Origin: a virus
IMG/VR virus record: IMGVR_UViG_3300048591_000865
Location: 1 to 48,032 of that record
DNA: 48,032 nt
Strand: one strand, 5' to 3'
Of the stretch, positions 5,263 through 15,486 are shown one piece after another. Positions within the stretch are counted from its first letter, which is position 1. Every line of letters begins with the position of its first letter. A program made the translations under genes and the position numbers. Below the pieces are notes generated by a model. The model saw nothing but the letters and a program-made list of their open reading frames with translations. It was not told the origin of the DNA and ran no database searches.

Positions 5263-7205
5263 TAGTTCCCCCTTGGTCCCATGCAGATGATGTTTACTGA
5301 CCCTGCGATTAATGCATCTGTTTTATCTCTTGTTTGAAATCTTATCAAAGAGCTACTCGGAGAAGATGCAAACATACAGGCAACAGTTTGTGACGAACCA
5401 TTGTCTACCGTACAATTGCAAGCGGGTGAAGTTCCAAATATTGCGGTATTCAGATTTAAGCTACAGTCCCCATTGTTATTATGTGTAGTAGATGATACCC
5501 AAGTTCCAGACTGGCTTGATATAGTGCAACTTCCACCAGCTGAAACAGCATTAACTCTTTCAATCCTCTCTAAGCCTGTCGAATTACTCGTCACACTTCC
5601 GACAAGCAAAGGCATTGGTGAAGCTGCGGTGAATGGGTACATACTTACGTGAATATTTCTTCCACCGCTAGCGCTTCCAGCACCGTCTGCTAAAATTAAA
5701 TTTGAATCAGGAGTCCCGTTAATTTGCTGCACGTACATTAGGCGAATTGCTTTTGTTCCTGCTGACGAAAAATTGAAAACTCCGCACACTTTATTTGGAT
5801 AATAATTATCCATATTTGTGCCGCCAGTATTTCCCTTGGCTCCACTCGTTATTGCCGAGCCACCAGCGGTTGTCAGTGTTTGTGCATTTGTTGGCGTTTC
5901 ATACGTTTGAAATACTGGAATTGCCTCAACATCACCGTCTGTTCTTGTATAGTGAGAAAAGCTAAAACATACATTATAAGTCCCGGCCCAGGGTATCGCT
6001 GTGTTAAACCCAATGTCCTCACTTCCAGCCGAGCACGTACTTGCGGAGGTGCTAGGGCTTGCAGCCGCATTGGTGGAGTCGCAAGTTATTCCCACGGCTG
6101 CGGAACCGCTTGATGGTGTAAGGGTCAAGGATGCGTCTGCTATGTCGATATATGAAGTCCGAATGCTTGTACCTAATGAAATATTTGCCCCGGTAATTTT
6201 AGCATCAACATACCAAGGTGTGTTGTTGTCATTCACGACAGCTTGTGCGCCCCAGCCGACAATTGGCAAAGGATTGGTCGTAAGCCTAATAGCATCGTTG
6301 TTAGTGAAAGTTCCTGGAGCTGCCTGGGTAACGGCAAGCCCAGCGTTGGTCATTACAAAAATTGCCGTCGTTGAGCTTGCGGGTACAGCCCGAACATATC
6401 CTACGGTTCCTGATCCGGCAGAAACTATCGCAGCCGGACCTAGAGTTGCTACTGTTGAAATCTTGGTAGAGTCTATAGCTAAACCTGTCGGCAGGTTGAC
6501 GCTTAAGTTTGCCGATGTCGGCGTTCCCGTAATGGCCAAATTTATTTCTAACTCAATCGAGTCGCCGACCCGTCGGTACTTACAATTGTAAGTCGTATTA
6601 GCGACCCAGCTACCTGTGCACGTGTACGACTCCCACGGCCCGATCTGATTCGCTACGCCTAAATTCGTAGCCTGTCCCCAATACACTCGACCGATATTTA
6701 CAGCCGCACCTGTGCCGGATTCTGTCTGTGTTAGGCGAACAGTGCGAGTGGTGCCGCAAGGATAGTTCACACTTACAGCAGACCAATCGCTTGCGTTTGC
6801 TAAAACCGCACTTGAAGTGACTACGTTTGAGCCATCGTGAATTTGTAATTTGTAAAGTGAAGCATCACCCTTGAACACTGCTTTAGCTTCGCAGTTTCCG
6901 GTCTTGTCGCCTTCTTGGATTGTCTTAGAATCCCACTCGCAGTATCCGTTTTGTGCGGAAGCATCGCAGACCAAACTTGCCACGCCATCAAGTAAGTCAC
7001 TTGAACCAGTCACGTCTTGCGCGATGGTGGCGCTTGAAGTTGTGACGTTCAGAGCATTCTTAAAGCCGCTTGGATTGATGACATAGTTTACTTTGGAATC
7101 TTGACTCTCAACAATATCAGGACGTGAAAACTTCATGCTTTGTGCAAAAGCTGGAGTGCAATGAGAGAAAACTAAAAGTGCGGATAAGAAAATTCTATTT
7201 AACAT
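5262..7205 (-). CDS. Large secreted beta-rich fibre/adhesin-like protein with Sec signal peptide, 647 aa
   Basis: The start at ATG 7205 gives a textbook Sec signal: positive start (MLNR), hydrophobic core IFLSALLVFSHC, and a PAFA/QS cleavage site near residue 22. The TTG at 7220 would put extra residues before the signal, so I reject it. The mature part is Ser/Thr/Ala/Gly-rich and beta-predicted, with repeated modules: a WESYTCTGSWVANTTYNCKY segment, an LTLTPSSGSAAV segment, NICFSF-like strands, and a C-terminal Cys-containing block (GGSCTISSQSGTWVSSTTHN). Paired Cys residues suggest disulphides formed in the periplasm. It follows another signal-bearing gene with an 11-bp overlap. Position implies an appendage or fibre, but the signal peptide implies export by the infected cell, which is odd for a virion part. 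Confidence 0.72.
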   Translation of the reverse strand: MLNRIFLSALLVFSHCTPAFAQSMKFSRPDIVESQDSKVNYVINPSGFKNALNVTTSSATIAQDVTGSSDLLDGVASLVCDASAQNGYCEWDSKTIQEGDKTGNCEAKAVFKGDASLYKLQIHDGSNVVTSSAVLANASDWSAVSVNYPCGTTRTVRLTQTESGTGAAVNIGRVYWGQATNLGVANQIGPWESYTCTGSWVANTTYNCKYRRVGDSIELEINLAITGTPTSANLSVNLPTGLAIDSTKISTVATLGPAAIVSAGSGTVGYVRAVPASSTTAIFVMTNAGLAVTQAAPGTFTNNDAIRLTTNPLPIVGWGAQAVVNDNNTPWYVDAKITGANISLGTSIRTSYIDIADASLTLTPSSGSAAVGITCDSTNAAASPSTSASTCSAGSEDIGFNTAIPWAGTYNVCFSFSHYTRTDGDVEAIPVFQTYETPTNAQTLTTAGGSAITSGAKGNTGGTNMDNYYPNKVCGVFNFSSAGTKAIRLMYVQQINGTPDSNLILADGAGSASGGRNIHVSMYPFTAASPMPLLVGSVTSNSTGLERIERVNAVSAGGSCTISSQSGTWVSSTTHNNNGDCSLNLNTAIFGTSPACNCTVDNGSSQTVACMFASSPSSSLIRFQTRDKTDALIAGSVNIICMGPRGN

Positions 7206-8403
7206 AAATATACCTATCAATTGTTGAGTTATAACGAAACTGCGCTACCTCATATTTATAAAGTGTCAGCGTTCCAAAATTCCCAACACAGCCTTTTGCT
7301 GAGTCAGTCCATGTGATTGAAACCGGATCTGTGTCGCTATTTCCGATTAATTCAATCAGCGTCCCATCAAGCGGCGCAGATGAACCAAAAGGTGTCGTGG
7401 ACATTGTTATCGCACCGCTATTTCCTTGAACGCGGTATGATTGATTTAAACTAATAAGCGAGATCGCTAAAGTATCTGAAGCAGTCATTGTCAGATCTGA
7501 GCCGACAGTGATTGAACCACCACCACCTGACCCGCCAATAATTCTCCAGCGAGATGAAGTGGAATCGTACAATAACCAAATACTAGCCGTATTTGCGACT
7601 GAAATGTCAGAACCTGAACCTGTGATAATTCTATCCGCTGCTGTCGCTGTGGCGTCATTGATGATTGTAACCGCTGAACCTGTAGCGTTTACCCAAACAA
7701 AAAACTGCTCATTACTTGGTGCTGTGAAACCTGCGATCGATGTAACTGCACCTGTAGACCTGACAACTGACTTGGTAGGTGTAGCAATCGTCTGATTTGC
7801 TCCAGCTGTTACATCGGCTACAATGTCGCCATGAAGCGCACCTGTTAAACTTACGTTGGCGATTGTTAATTGGTTTGCGGTATCGTCAAAAGCGAAGTTC
7901 GTATTGTCTTCACCGAAAGCACTTGTTGATGCTGCGAAAACTACAGAATTCGCAGACCATGTGGGTTTATTGGAACCGCCGTTCGCAGTCGGTAAAATAC
8001 TTGAACCCACCAAAGCACTTTGGGATAGATCAATTGAACCGTATCCTGGAGTGGTTGCACCCATTCTCAATACTTCATATTGAGAACCTGCAGCTAGTGT
8101 CGAGGGTGCTGCACCCGCACCACCGCCAATAATTAATTGATCTACAGTCAGTGCACCTGATGAAGCGATGGTTGTACCGGCTGAGAAATAAGGGACACCT
8201 CCGCTTGTACCGGAAGCTATTCCAGTACCTCCGTTTGGTACTGCTAAAACAGATGAGCCAACTGCAGCCGAAGCAGCTAAATTTACTGACCCCATCCGAG
8301 CTTTACCGCCACCGGAAGGAACTCGCATTACTGAATTTGCCGGACCTGTTTCTTGGGCCAACACATTTAAACTGAATAATAAACTTAAGATAAAATATTT
8401 CAT
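7195..8403 (-). CDS. Tail-fibre-like protein with Sec signal peptide, 402 aa
   Basis: ATG at 8403, directly after the fibre-base stop, gives MKYFILSLLFSLNVLAQ, a short Sec signal with cleavage after LA. The longer ORF start at 8469 would bury this signal, so I reject it. The mature part has the NGGTG-x-ASGTSGGVPYFSAG motif typical of phage tail fibres and repeated AxxGSSxLxxxNGG units (residues about 45-60 and 130-145), then DNTNFAFDDTANQLTI and a C-terminal beta domain ending FRYNSTIDRYIYVK. It lies immediately after the gp17-like fibre base, so it is probably the distal fibre. Combination of a fibre motif with a signal peptide is unusual. Confidence 0.72.
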   Translation of the reverse strand: MKYFILSLLFSLNVLAQETGPANSVMRVPSGGGKARMGSVNLAASAAVGSSVLAVPNGGTGIASGTSGGVPYFSAGTTIASSGALTVDQLIIGGGAGAAPSTLAAGSQYEVLRMGATTPGYGSIDLSQSALVGSSILPTANGGSNKPTWSANSVVFAASTSAFGEDNTNFAFDDTANQLTIANVSLTGALHGDIVADVTAGANQTIATPTKSVVRSTGAVTSIAGFTAPSNEQFFVWVNATGSAVTIINDATATAADRIITGSGSDISVANTASIWLLYDSTSSRWRIIGGSGGGGSITVGSDLTMTASDTLAISLISLNQSYRVQGNSGAITMSTTPFGSSAPLDGTLIELIGNSDTDPVSITWTDSAKGCVGNFGTLTLYKYEVAQFRYNSTIDRYIYVK

Positions 8404-8404
8404 A

Positions 8405-9616
8405 TTAATCCGCCCAGTACCAATCTCCGCCGATGGCTTTAACCACTCGTCGAGTCCATTGATATTCAATTACAGGGTTTACTTCACCACTCACAGTTCC
8501 TGTGATTGTGACAGTGTTTACGCTATTATCAATTTTAATCACTTCATACATTAAACCGTCATCTGTAGGGTCTGCAATTGTTGGTAATGTAAGTGATTGA
8601 TTCCCTGCCGTCGCGTCGAAACGATAACTTGCAGACGATAAAGGGCCTGGTGCTGGAGACTCAGCACCTGCAGCAGTAATGGTCGGCACATAAGTGAAAA
8701 CTCCGAAGACCGCTGCGGCTGCTGCAGCTTCAGATAATGCGGCGGCTGCAGCACTGGCTGCGGCTGCAAGCTCAGAAGCTGCAGCTAAATTTTGAGAGTT
8801 TAGAGCGGCTGCGGCTGCGACTTCAGCGTTGTTCTCTGCGGTCTCAGCATTTGTCTCTGCGGTCTCAGCATTATTCTCACTAACCAAGGCGGCGGCGGCA
8901 CTGGCAGCTGCATTTGCTGCGCTTGTACCTGCAAGGATTCTGTCAGCACTTGCTTCAGCGGCACTTGTTGCAGCGTCCTCTGCAGAGTTTGCAGCATTGT
9001 CCTCAGAGATCTCAGCGGCATTTGATGCTGCAACGGCTGTAGCTTCAGCAGCTTGTGCACCGTCTTCAGCAGCCTCTGCAGCGGCAACCAACCCTTCAAG
9101 GTAAGGAACACTTGGACCAAGAACAAACTGATCACCAGTAGGACTGATGGCTAATAAGGTATCTTCGGCAACATCATCAAGCTCAGCATTAAAATCGACA
9201 GCGTCTAAAACCTTCTCAGGTAATTTTAGAGATCTACCTACCAAATAACTAAGACGTTGGATTTGCCCGACAACCACATCAAGAGCTGCTTCAAATCGCT
9301 TGAGTGTAAAATCCCGCTTATCACGAAATTCAACTTCTTGAAGTGGAGTGTCGTTGGCTTGAAGGATAACCATGTTATGATTAGCCGGAAGATCATCAAC
9401 TAGGACAATCTCACCACCACCGTCAACCGCATCAACTACGCAAGACGTGAGATAGGTTGTATCAGTTCCACGAACTCTGAAAGTCTCAACCCCATCTTCA
9501 TCGTAAACAGCGACAAGGACTTGTGCGGCAGAGGCAACTTTAAAACCAAAAGAATAAGTGTCGAGTGAACCAGTACCGACATACTCTTCCCTGGGTCTGT
9601 ATTCTGTAATAGCCAT
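8405..9616 (-). CDS. T7 gp17-like tail fibre base with Ala-rich coiled coil, 403 aa
   Basis: Residues 1-150 match the N-terminal virion-attachment domain of T7 gp17-like fibres: YVGTGSLDTYSFGFKV, YDEDGVETFRVRG, then DKRDFTLKRFEAALDVVVGQIQRL. Residues about 175-300 are an alanine-rich heptad region (AAEAAEDGAQAAEATAVAAS and similar) forming a trimeric coiled-coil shaft. It includes a 21-bp tandem DNA repeat (about 8833-8874) encoding ETNAETA-type units. The last 100 residues are a small beta domain ending GGDWYWAD, shorter than a full receptor-binding tip. This protein is likely an adaptor to which the two downstream fibre-like proteins attach. AAAGGA precedes the ATG. Confidence 0.82.
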   Translation of the reverse strand: MAITEYRPREEYVGTGSLDTYSFGFKVASAAQVLVAVYDEDGVETFRVRGTDTTYLTSCVVDAVDGGGEIVLVDDLPANHNMVILQANDTPLQEVEFRDKRDFTLKRFEAALDVVVGQIQRLSYLVGRSLKLPEKVLDAVDFNAELDDVAEDTLLAISPTGDQFVLGPSVPYLEGLVAAAEAAEDGAQAAEATAVAASNAAEISEDNAANSAEDAATSAAEASADRILAGTSAANAAASAAAALVSENNAETAETNAETAENNAEVAAAAALNSQNLAAASELAAAASAAAAALSEAAAAAAVFGVFTYVPTITAAGAESPAPGPLSSASYRFDATAGNQSLTLPTIADPTDDGLMYEVIKIDNSVNTVTITGTVSGEVNPVIEYQWTRRVVKAIGGDWYWAD

Positions 9617-9630
9617 ACGAAATCCTTTAT

Positions 9631-12600
9631 TTAATTGCGGTTTTTGTCAATATCGGAAACCTTTGCTTCCGCCTCTAATGTTTTTTGGGTCAGCCAGTCT
9701 TTAAACTCGCCAACCTTCATCCTGTTTCTGAAACCGTAGGTCTTCATCACTTCCGGGGTGACTAAAGTCTTAAGTTTCTCAGAGTCAGATGAATTCAGAA
9801 CGGTAATGGCTGCTTCAGGTCCCAAAATACGAGCAGCGTAAAGAGTGTCCGTATTTGCAGGAAGTTGTCCAGTTTTGAGGATTCTGGCATTTTTCTCATT
9901 GACCCACCCCATGGCCTCATTTTGCTGGGTCTGGTCTTTGGACACTCGACCGTTCTCAGTGAGTCCCAGGTCAGGTGCAGCGGTCTGGATTTCTTCCCAT
10001 TCCTTTTCCGTAAACTGGAAAGTTCCAGCGGCACCGGTCTCAGGGTTATAACTTCTCCAGTTCCCACCGCTGATCATCTCTGCCATAGCTGGAAGGGTCT
10101 CTTTTGGAATGTCCACTACATTTGACTGCGGTTCAATTTCAGACTGAATCTGTTTTAGGTCATCGATAAATTCTTTTGGAACTCGACTGGAACCTTCATT
10201 CTTCTTCAGGAAAGATTTGATGGATTTACTCATTTGATCAAACTGACTTTCGATCTCATAAGGGATATCACGGTAGTCCGGTTTATCCAATTCCTTATCG
10301 ATTCCACCAAAAGGAAGCTTTGTCAGGTAGCCAAGGGTGAAAACCATTGCTCTAGCTTCTTTTTTAGAAACAGGTTCTTCAACAAAAGGAAGCATGTGGA
10401 TGAGTCCAGTTGTAGCATTTGCCGCATCAGTGATCATTGTCTGAACTGGAATTTTAGTATCCCATTTAACCTTAGTGTCGAATTGAATGTCCCTTAATAT
10501 TGGAGCGGTTCCGATAGTTAAGTCGACACTGGATTCCATGAATGTACTTTTAAATTTTTCAAGATACTCTTCCGGGTCATCACTTTCAGGCAATTCTAAA
10601 CGACCTTGAATCGCATCAATATAAGTTTTCACAGTCATCATCATGATTGTGTAACCCATTAGTCCACCGATACCAAGACCGGCAAGCTTTCCAGCCCTGC
10701 TCATTTCTTTTTTGGAAGCGGCATCTTTAAATTCTTGGAACTTTTTCTTTGCAAGCCTGTACTCCATAAGATGACCGTTATGGATGTTATTCAAATCGTT
10801 ATAGAATAGTAACATCGACTTGATGTTTTTATTCTTTTGGATAGGTGACAAGTTCCTAGTATTAGAATGAGTTTGGGTAAGCTCGGCAATATTACTCGCG
10901 TATCTCATTGCCTCAGCGTGATTGTTCGCAGGTACACCGTCGGCATCACCGTTGATGGCTTGAGAATAAGCGGTCGTGACTGTGACAACCTTATTTAACT
11001 GATCGGCATGACCAAGAGCCGAGAAACACATATCGACGATAAAATCTCTACTTGCTACGACAGGGTTTTTCTTTTGTTCAAAAACTGTGAGTAAGTTTTG
11101 AACCATGTCACCTTCAAGATCTTCCCTTACATTTCTAATATCAGGATGAATCTCAGCCGCAAACTCATAAAGTTTACCGTTTGTCACAAGGTCAGGATTT
11201 GTCGCAAGTTTTTTCGCAACAAGAGCGAAGTGCTTACTACCTTTAATTAAACCCATACGATTGATTGCAAAAGGTAAAGACGCAGCCTGAATTAGAACTG
11301 AACTTGTTTTACCCGCAATAGCCATGGTTTGAAATCCTTCAAGTCCACGACGCATTAATTTCATCAAAATACCTGTGGTCTTGTCAGGTTGGTTATTGGT
11401 TGCAGAGTCAGCCACGTCTTCAATTGTACTCATAACCGTAACGTAACCTTCTTGTCCGATCACAGATACAAGAGCGTCTTTAATCTTTGGATAGGTTAAA
11501 AGCTTACTCGTATCCATGAGCATTTTACGATGGGTTATATCGTGAATGGTTTGACCTAAAGAGTAAGCAAAATTTGAAACATCCAAACTCAAATAAGAGT
11601 CGCTTCCGGTTCGCGCTTCTAAGTGACCTTGATCGGTCATCGCACGCGCATGAAAACGCTGAATGAGTCTATCAAGTTTTGTCATTTCCGCTTTACCTAC
11701 AGCACTCTCAGCTGCAGCCTTGGACTTATCAGAAGCGTAATGAATAGCGTAATATCCACCCTGATACTCTTTACCTTTAAAAGTAAAAGGTTTTGATTCA
11801 ACCATTTTAGGTTCAACACCAGTCGTATCAAGCTCAAGCTGTTTTACTTGTGGTTCAAGTGATTTATTAATGTTCCAAAACTCTTGAGCAAGGTCAGCGT
11901 GACGAGAGTCGAGGTGAGTCTCGATAGCTTTAAAAATGACATCTTTGGATACGCCAAAGTTTTCAAGGCGATTGATATTTCCTTCATTGCCAAAATTCAA
12001 AAGCATCGTGAAAAGATTCATTTTAGAAATGCGGTCGTAACGTAAACCTTTAGCGTCTTTGAAATCCGCCACAATTACGAAATCAGAAGCCATAGTCTTG
12101 AATTCTTTTTCGCCAAACTTCTTAATAGCTGCGAGTAGATCTTTCTGTACGCTTTGAGTGAGTTTAGCTTTTTCAGCGTCTGCAGCTTTGATGGGTTGCC
12201 ATACTCTTTGGTCCCAAGGACCGTTTAATTTGTCACTGTCGGCAGACAGAAGTAAATACTGAGTTCGATCGAGAGTTGTAACTGTAGTTCTAAACGTCTC
12301 ACCAAACTTCTCAGTCTTAGTCTTCTCTTCAAATACTTCTGTTTTGGACGGATCAAACTGAGGTGACTGAGAAGCGACCTCAGACAAAACTTCAGCATGA
12401 GCTTCAAGAGTCTGAACCTCTTTAATCTCAGTAAATTTCTTGTTGAGCTTATTCTTCATTCTAGAGACATGAAGCATGTTTCTTAGAACATCGACAGCTT
12501 TTGAGTGTTGCTCGAAAGTCATCTCATTTGCAGACTCTCGAATGTCGGCCAACCGAGAAGGAATCTCTAAAGGTAGGTTCCCGTTAGCGACCTCTTTCTT

Positions 12601-15486
12601 GAGATATTTTTGATACTGACCCGCTTCACTCGTACCTTTTTGACTTGGGTCAAGATTGAAAATGTCCAATATCTCACGAGCCGCAGACATGTTTCCAGCG
12701 TCTTGAAGTTCGCGCATTCTGTCTTTTTTCAGAAGTCGTTTAATGAATCGTTTGTTGCGGTTAACTGTGGCGATTGCAATGTGAGTGTCTTTTGCAAGGT
12801 ACACGTTCTGAGTTGCTGCTTCTTTGGCAATAAACGCTGCAGTCACATCATTATTTAAAATAGCTTTGACGGCTTTACGTTGAGACTTACGCTCAGCCAC
12901 TTTATATTGATTAGCGTTTAATTGACCAAGAGTGGTATTGTTAATGACTGTTCGAGATCTGTCAGCAAATTCTTGGCTGCGCTTCAACGGTAAAGCTATA
13001 GTCTTAATTCCAAACTTTGTAGCTGCCCATTCTTGAGATTTCATAAACTGCATTTCAGCGTAATGATTGGCGGCTGTTGCCTCATAAGCTTTAATGATTG
13101 CAGTCTCGTTTAGGTTTACTGACTCTTTTAATTTTCTACGCAAGTCCGGGTCGCGTGCTTCAGTTCTAGCTTTTGCTACCTGCTCGCGTGTAGGAGTCTG
13201 TGAGAGAGTCTTCAATAGCAGACTTCCGTTATTCAAACCCATGAAGCGAGCTGAATCTTCTAAACTGATTCCACCTTTTACAAAGACCTTGTGGGATTTC
13301 AGTTGTGGGTCTTTCAAGTAAGATTTTAAATCATCAGGTACAGTTCTAGGGTCAATCGCATAAGGGGAAAAACCTGGCTTCTGATGGGCTTCAGTCATTT
13401 CAGAAGTGGTTCTGAAACGTCCTTTATAATCAGGAATTGCTTCAGCATTCTGCATGAATCGATCAACGATTATGATATTTGGACTGTTCTCAGTTCTTGC
13501 AAGTTGAGCTTCAAACTCAGCTTCACGAGTAATTTCCATTTGAATATCAACAATTTCATTCATTTCATATTCGGCAGTCTCGTTGATATTGTCGACAACT
13601 GTCTCACGAGCTTTACGTTGAGCATCGTTGTATTTTTGGACCACTCCAGGACCAAGGGTCGCTTCAACAGCCTGAGTGAATGTAGGCTGGTTTAAATAGT
13701 CATCTTCACCGAAGACATCATTGCTAGGTTCAGTCGTCTCCAAAGCTTGTTTCTGAATTGTCTCGATCTCAGCTTTACGTTCGGGTGTCAAATTAGGTGA
13801 ACCGAGTTCTGCCAATAATTCTTGTCGTTGAAGGTCAGCCTTATCTCGCTTATCCAAAAGTTCTAAAGCTTGATTTGTATTTGGACCTTCAGGTTTTAAT
13901 TGAATCAATTGAGTCAGTTCAGGATACTTCTCAGTAAGTTTAAAAACTTCAACTGGGTCAAATGACATCGGAACATTGAGTGAAGCTCTTTCCTCATTCT
14001 CAACACTGATTATCTTTCTAATGTCGGCAGCTTTGGTTTCATTGTCTGCCCAGGTTGTTAGAGCCTCTTTATCAATGAAAAACTCTTTAAATCCGCCGCG
14101 ATCTAAAACCTTTTTGGTTATCTTATAAGTCTCAGAAGGTGAAAGCTTTTTGATCTCAGTCGTATCTAAAACCTTCTTTACCATGTCCAAAGACTGATCT
14201 AATTGTAGGACTTGGACAATATCATCGATCACACTAGGTGGAGGAAGTGCTTCACCATCAGGACTTAAAGCCCTTGGAACAATGTCAGACTTGCGACTTA
14301 CTTGCTCGACCAGTGTATATTTTGGAGTGAAATAATTCTTAGCTTGAGCGAAAGCTAGAGGTGCAGGTACAGCGGTCATTGTACCACTTGTTAAACCTCC
14401 AACCACCCCTGATTTTAAGATCTCACCGGATTGAGCTTTCAACTGCTGTGTTGCAGCTACAGCACCATTTATAAATCCAGTCTCAGTACCGTCCCAGTTT
14501 CTAGCAAGCTCTTTACTGATGATTTCAAAACTTGTGTCTAAAGACTCACCAACACCGCCGCTCGCCATAGACTCACCAAGATCTGTGAGGATTTTAGCTG
14601 TGGCTTTACTGGCCGGAGATTGGAAAAATTGAGCTGCAAGCTTTGGAGTTGCGAACTTATTTAAAAAAGGAAGTGTCCTTGCGACTTTTGCACCGACAAA
14701 CCCTGAGATAACACCGGAAGCAATACCTACACCTGTGGCAAAATATTTCTTGGTTTCATGGTCGATCTCTTTACCATCTTCCATTTGAAGATCGCCCATT
14801 TCACCATAAACGAGAGCCATTTGCTTTTTAGCTGAGTCTACACCTATCGCTAAAGAAGTACCGGCAACAAGTCCTGCGCCCGCACCCGCGAATGCACCTG
14901 CAGGAACACCAATAGGACCGAGGGCTACTCCACCAAATGAGCCGATAACTGCACCTGCCCCCGTAGCGGCTGCAATCTTCTCAGAATGTTTCCATACTGA
15001 GCTACCTACATCAGCAAGCGCACCTACGACCAAACCAGGCAGTTCTTCACCGAAAGTTAAATCAGGAATCGCAAGCTCTTGTTCTTCAACTTTTAATTCT
15101 TCAATTTTGTATTGGTCATCTTGAGTAACTTGATCAGGACTCCACATTTCTTTAAAGTGCAAATCCGCTCGCCTATCAGTAAGACTCTTCAGTCCACCTC
15201 GACCTACTTGATTTCCGACGTGCTTGATGACTTTCTCAACATAAGAAAGCTTCTCAACGTCTTTAATCGCAAGTGCAGTGTGCTCAGGAGACTGACCCAT
15301 GTACTCGGCAACGTCCGGTGTAGCTTCAGAAGGATAGGACATTTTGTCGAGTTCAGGTTTTAAAGCTGCTTTATTCTGTTTGAAAATATCAGGCGCAATA
15401 TTAAATGCTGGAGCACTGTGGATATTTTCAGCCGCTTCCTGTGGAGTTGAATCAATAAATTGGGTGACTTCTGTAATGTCTTTCAT
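9631..15486 (-). CDS. Giant internal virion/ejection protein with C-terminal lysozyme-like motif, 1951 aa
   Basis: The largest gene. The size and place after two smaller internal virion genes match T7 gp16-like ejection proteins, which leave the head and form the DNA channel across the envelope. Residues about 165-225 are Gly/Ala-rich and hydrophobic (GAVIGSFGGVALGPIGVPAG), a membrane-insertion candidate. Long charged helical stretches fill the middle. Near the C-terminus (about 1799-1835) there is a lytic-transglycosylase-like patch: AEMISGGNWRSYNPETGAAG then FQFTEKEW. The usual ESGG is here ISGG, with a Glu three residues before the Ser, so the catalytic acid is uncertain. In T7 the enzyme domain is N-terminal, here it is C-terminal. 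The ATG overlaps the upstream TAA (TAATG). Confidence 0.82.
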   Translation of the reverse strand: MKDITEVTQFIDSTPQEAAENIHSAPAFNIAPDIFKQNKAALKPELDKMSYPSEATPDVAEYMGQSPEHTALAIKDVEKLSYVEKVIKHVGNQVGRGGLKSLTDRRADLHFKEMWSPDQVTQDDQYKIEELKVEEQELAIPDLTFGEELPGLVVGALADVGSSVWKHSEKIAAATGAGAVIGSFGGVALGPIGVPAGAFAGAGAGLVAGTSLAIGVDSAKKQMALVYGEMGDLQMEDGKEIDHETKKYFATGVGIASGVISGFVGAKVARTLPFLNKFATPKLAAQFFQSPASKATAKILTDLGESMASGGVGESLDTSFEIISKELARNWDGTETGFINGAVAATQQLKAQSGEILKSGVVGGLTSGTMTAVPAPLAFAQAKNYFTPKYTLVEQVSRKSDIVPRALSPDGEALPPPSVIDDIVQVLQLDQSLDMVKKVLDTTEIKKLSPSETYKITKKVLDRGGFKEFFIDKEALTTWADNETKAADIRKIISVENEERASLNVPMSFDPVEVFKLTEKYPELTQLIQLKPEGPNTNQALELLDKRDKADLQRQELLAELGSPNLTPERKAEIETIQKQALETTEPSNDVFGEDDYLNQPTFTQAVEATLGPGVVQKYNDAQRKARETVVDNINETAEYEMNEIVDIQMEITREAEFEAQLARTENSPNIIIVDRFMQNAEAIPDYKGRFRTTSEMTEAHQKPGFSPYAIDPRTVPDDLKSYLKDPQLKSHKVFVKGGISLEDSARFMGLNNGSLLLKTLSQTPTREQVAKARTEARDPDLRRKLKESVNLNETAIIKAYEATAANHYAEMQFMKSQEWAATKFGIKTIALPLKRSQEFADRSRTVINNTTLGQLNANQYKVAERKSQRKAVKAILNNDVTAAFIAKEAATQNVYLAKDTHIAIATVNRNKRFIKRLLKKDRMRELQDAGNMSAAREILDIFNLDPSQKGTSEAGQYQKYLKKEVANGNLPLEIPSRLADIRESANEMTFEQHSKAVDVLRNMLHVSRMKNKLNKKFTEIKEVQTLEAHAEVLSEVASQSPQFDPSKTEVFEEKTKTEKFGETFRTTVTTLDRTQYLLLSADSDKLNGPWDQRVWQPIKAADAEKAKLTQSVQKDLLAAIKKFGEKEFKTMASDFVIVADFKDAKGLRYDRISKMNLFTMLLNFGNEGNINRLENFGVSKDVIFKAIETHLDSRHADLAQEFWNINKSLEPQVKQLELDTTGVEPKMVESKPFTFKGKEYQGGYYAIHYASDKSKAAAESAVGKAEMTKLDRLIQRFHARAMTDQGHLEARTGSDSYLSLDVSNFAYSLGQTIHDITHRKMLMDTSKLLTYPKIKDALVSVIGQEGYVTVMSTIEDVADSATNNQPDKTTGILMKLMRRGLEGFQTMAIAGKTSSVLIQAASLPFAINRMGLIKGSKHFALVAKKLATNPDLVTNGKLYEFAAEIHPDIRNVREDLEGDMVQNLLTVFEQKKNPVVASRDFIVDMCFSALGHADQLNKVVTVTTAYSQAINGDADGVPANNHAEAMRYASNIAELTQTHSNTRNLSPIQKNKNIKSMLLFYNDLNNIHNGHLMEYRLAKKKFQEFKDAASKKEMSRAGKLAGLGIGGLMGYTIMMMTVKTYIDAIQGRLELPESDDPEEYLEKFKSTFMESSVDLTIGTAPILRDIQFDTKVKWDTKIPVQTMITDAANATTGLIHMLPFVEEPVSKKEARAMVFTLGYLTKLPFGGIDKELDKPDYRDIPYEIESQFDQMSKSIKSFLKKNEGSSRVPKEFIDDLKQIQSEIEPQSNVVDIPKETLPAMAEMISGGNWRSYNPETGAAGTFQFTEKEWEEIQTAAPDLGLTENGRVSKDQTQQNEAMGWVNEKNARILKTGQLPANTDTLYAARILGPEAAITVLNSSDSEKLKTLVTPEVMKTYGFRNRMKVGEFKDWLTQKTLEAEAKVSDIDKNRN

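Noticed and set aside
6001-6591. 196-codon plus-strand ORF opposite the 647-aa gene
   Set aside because: Antisense shadow of a Ser/Thr/Ala-rich gene; Val/Pro/Ala-rich translation with no ribosome binding site.
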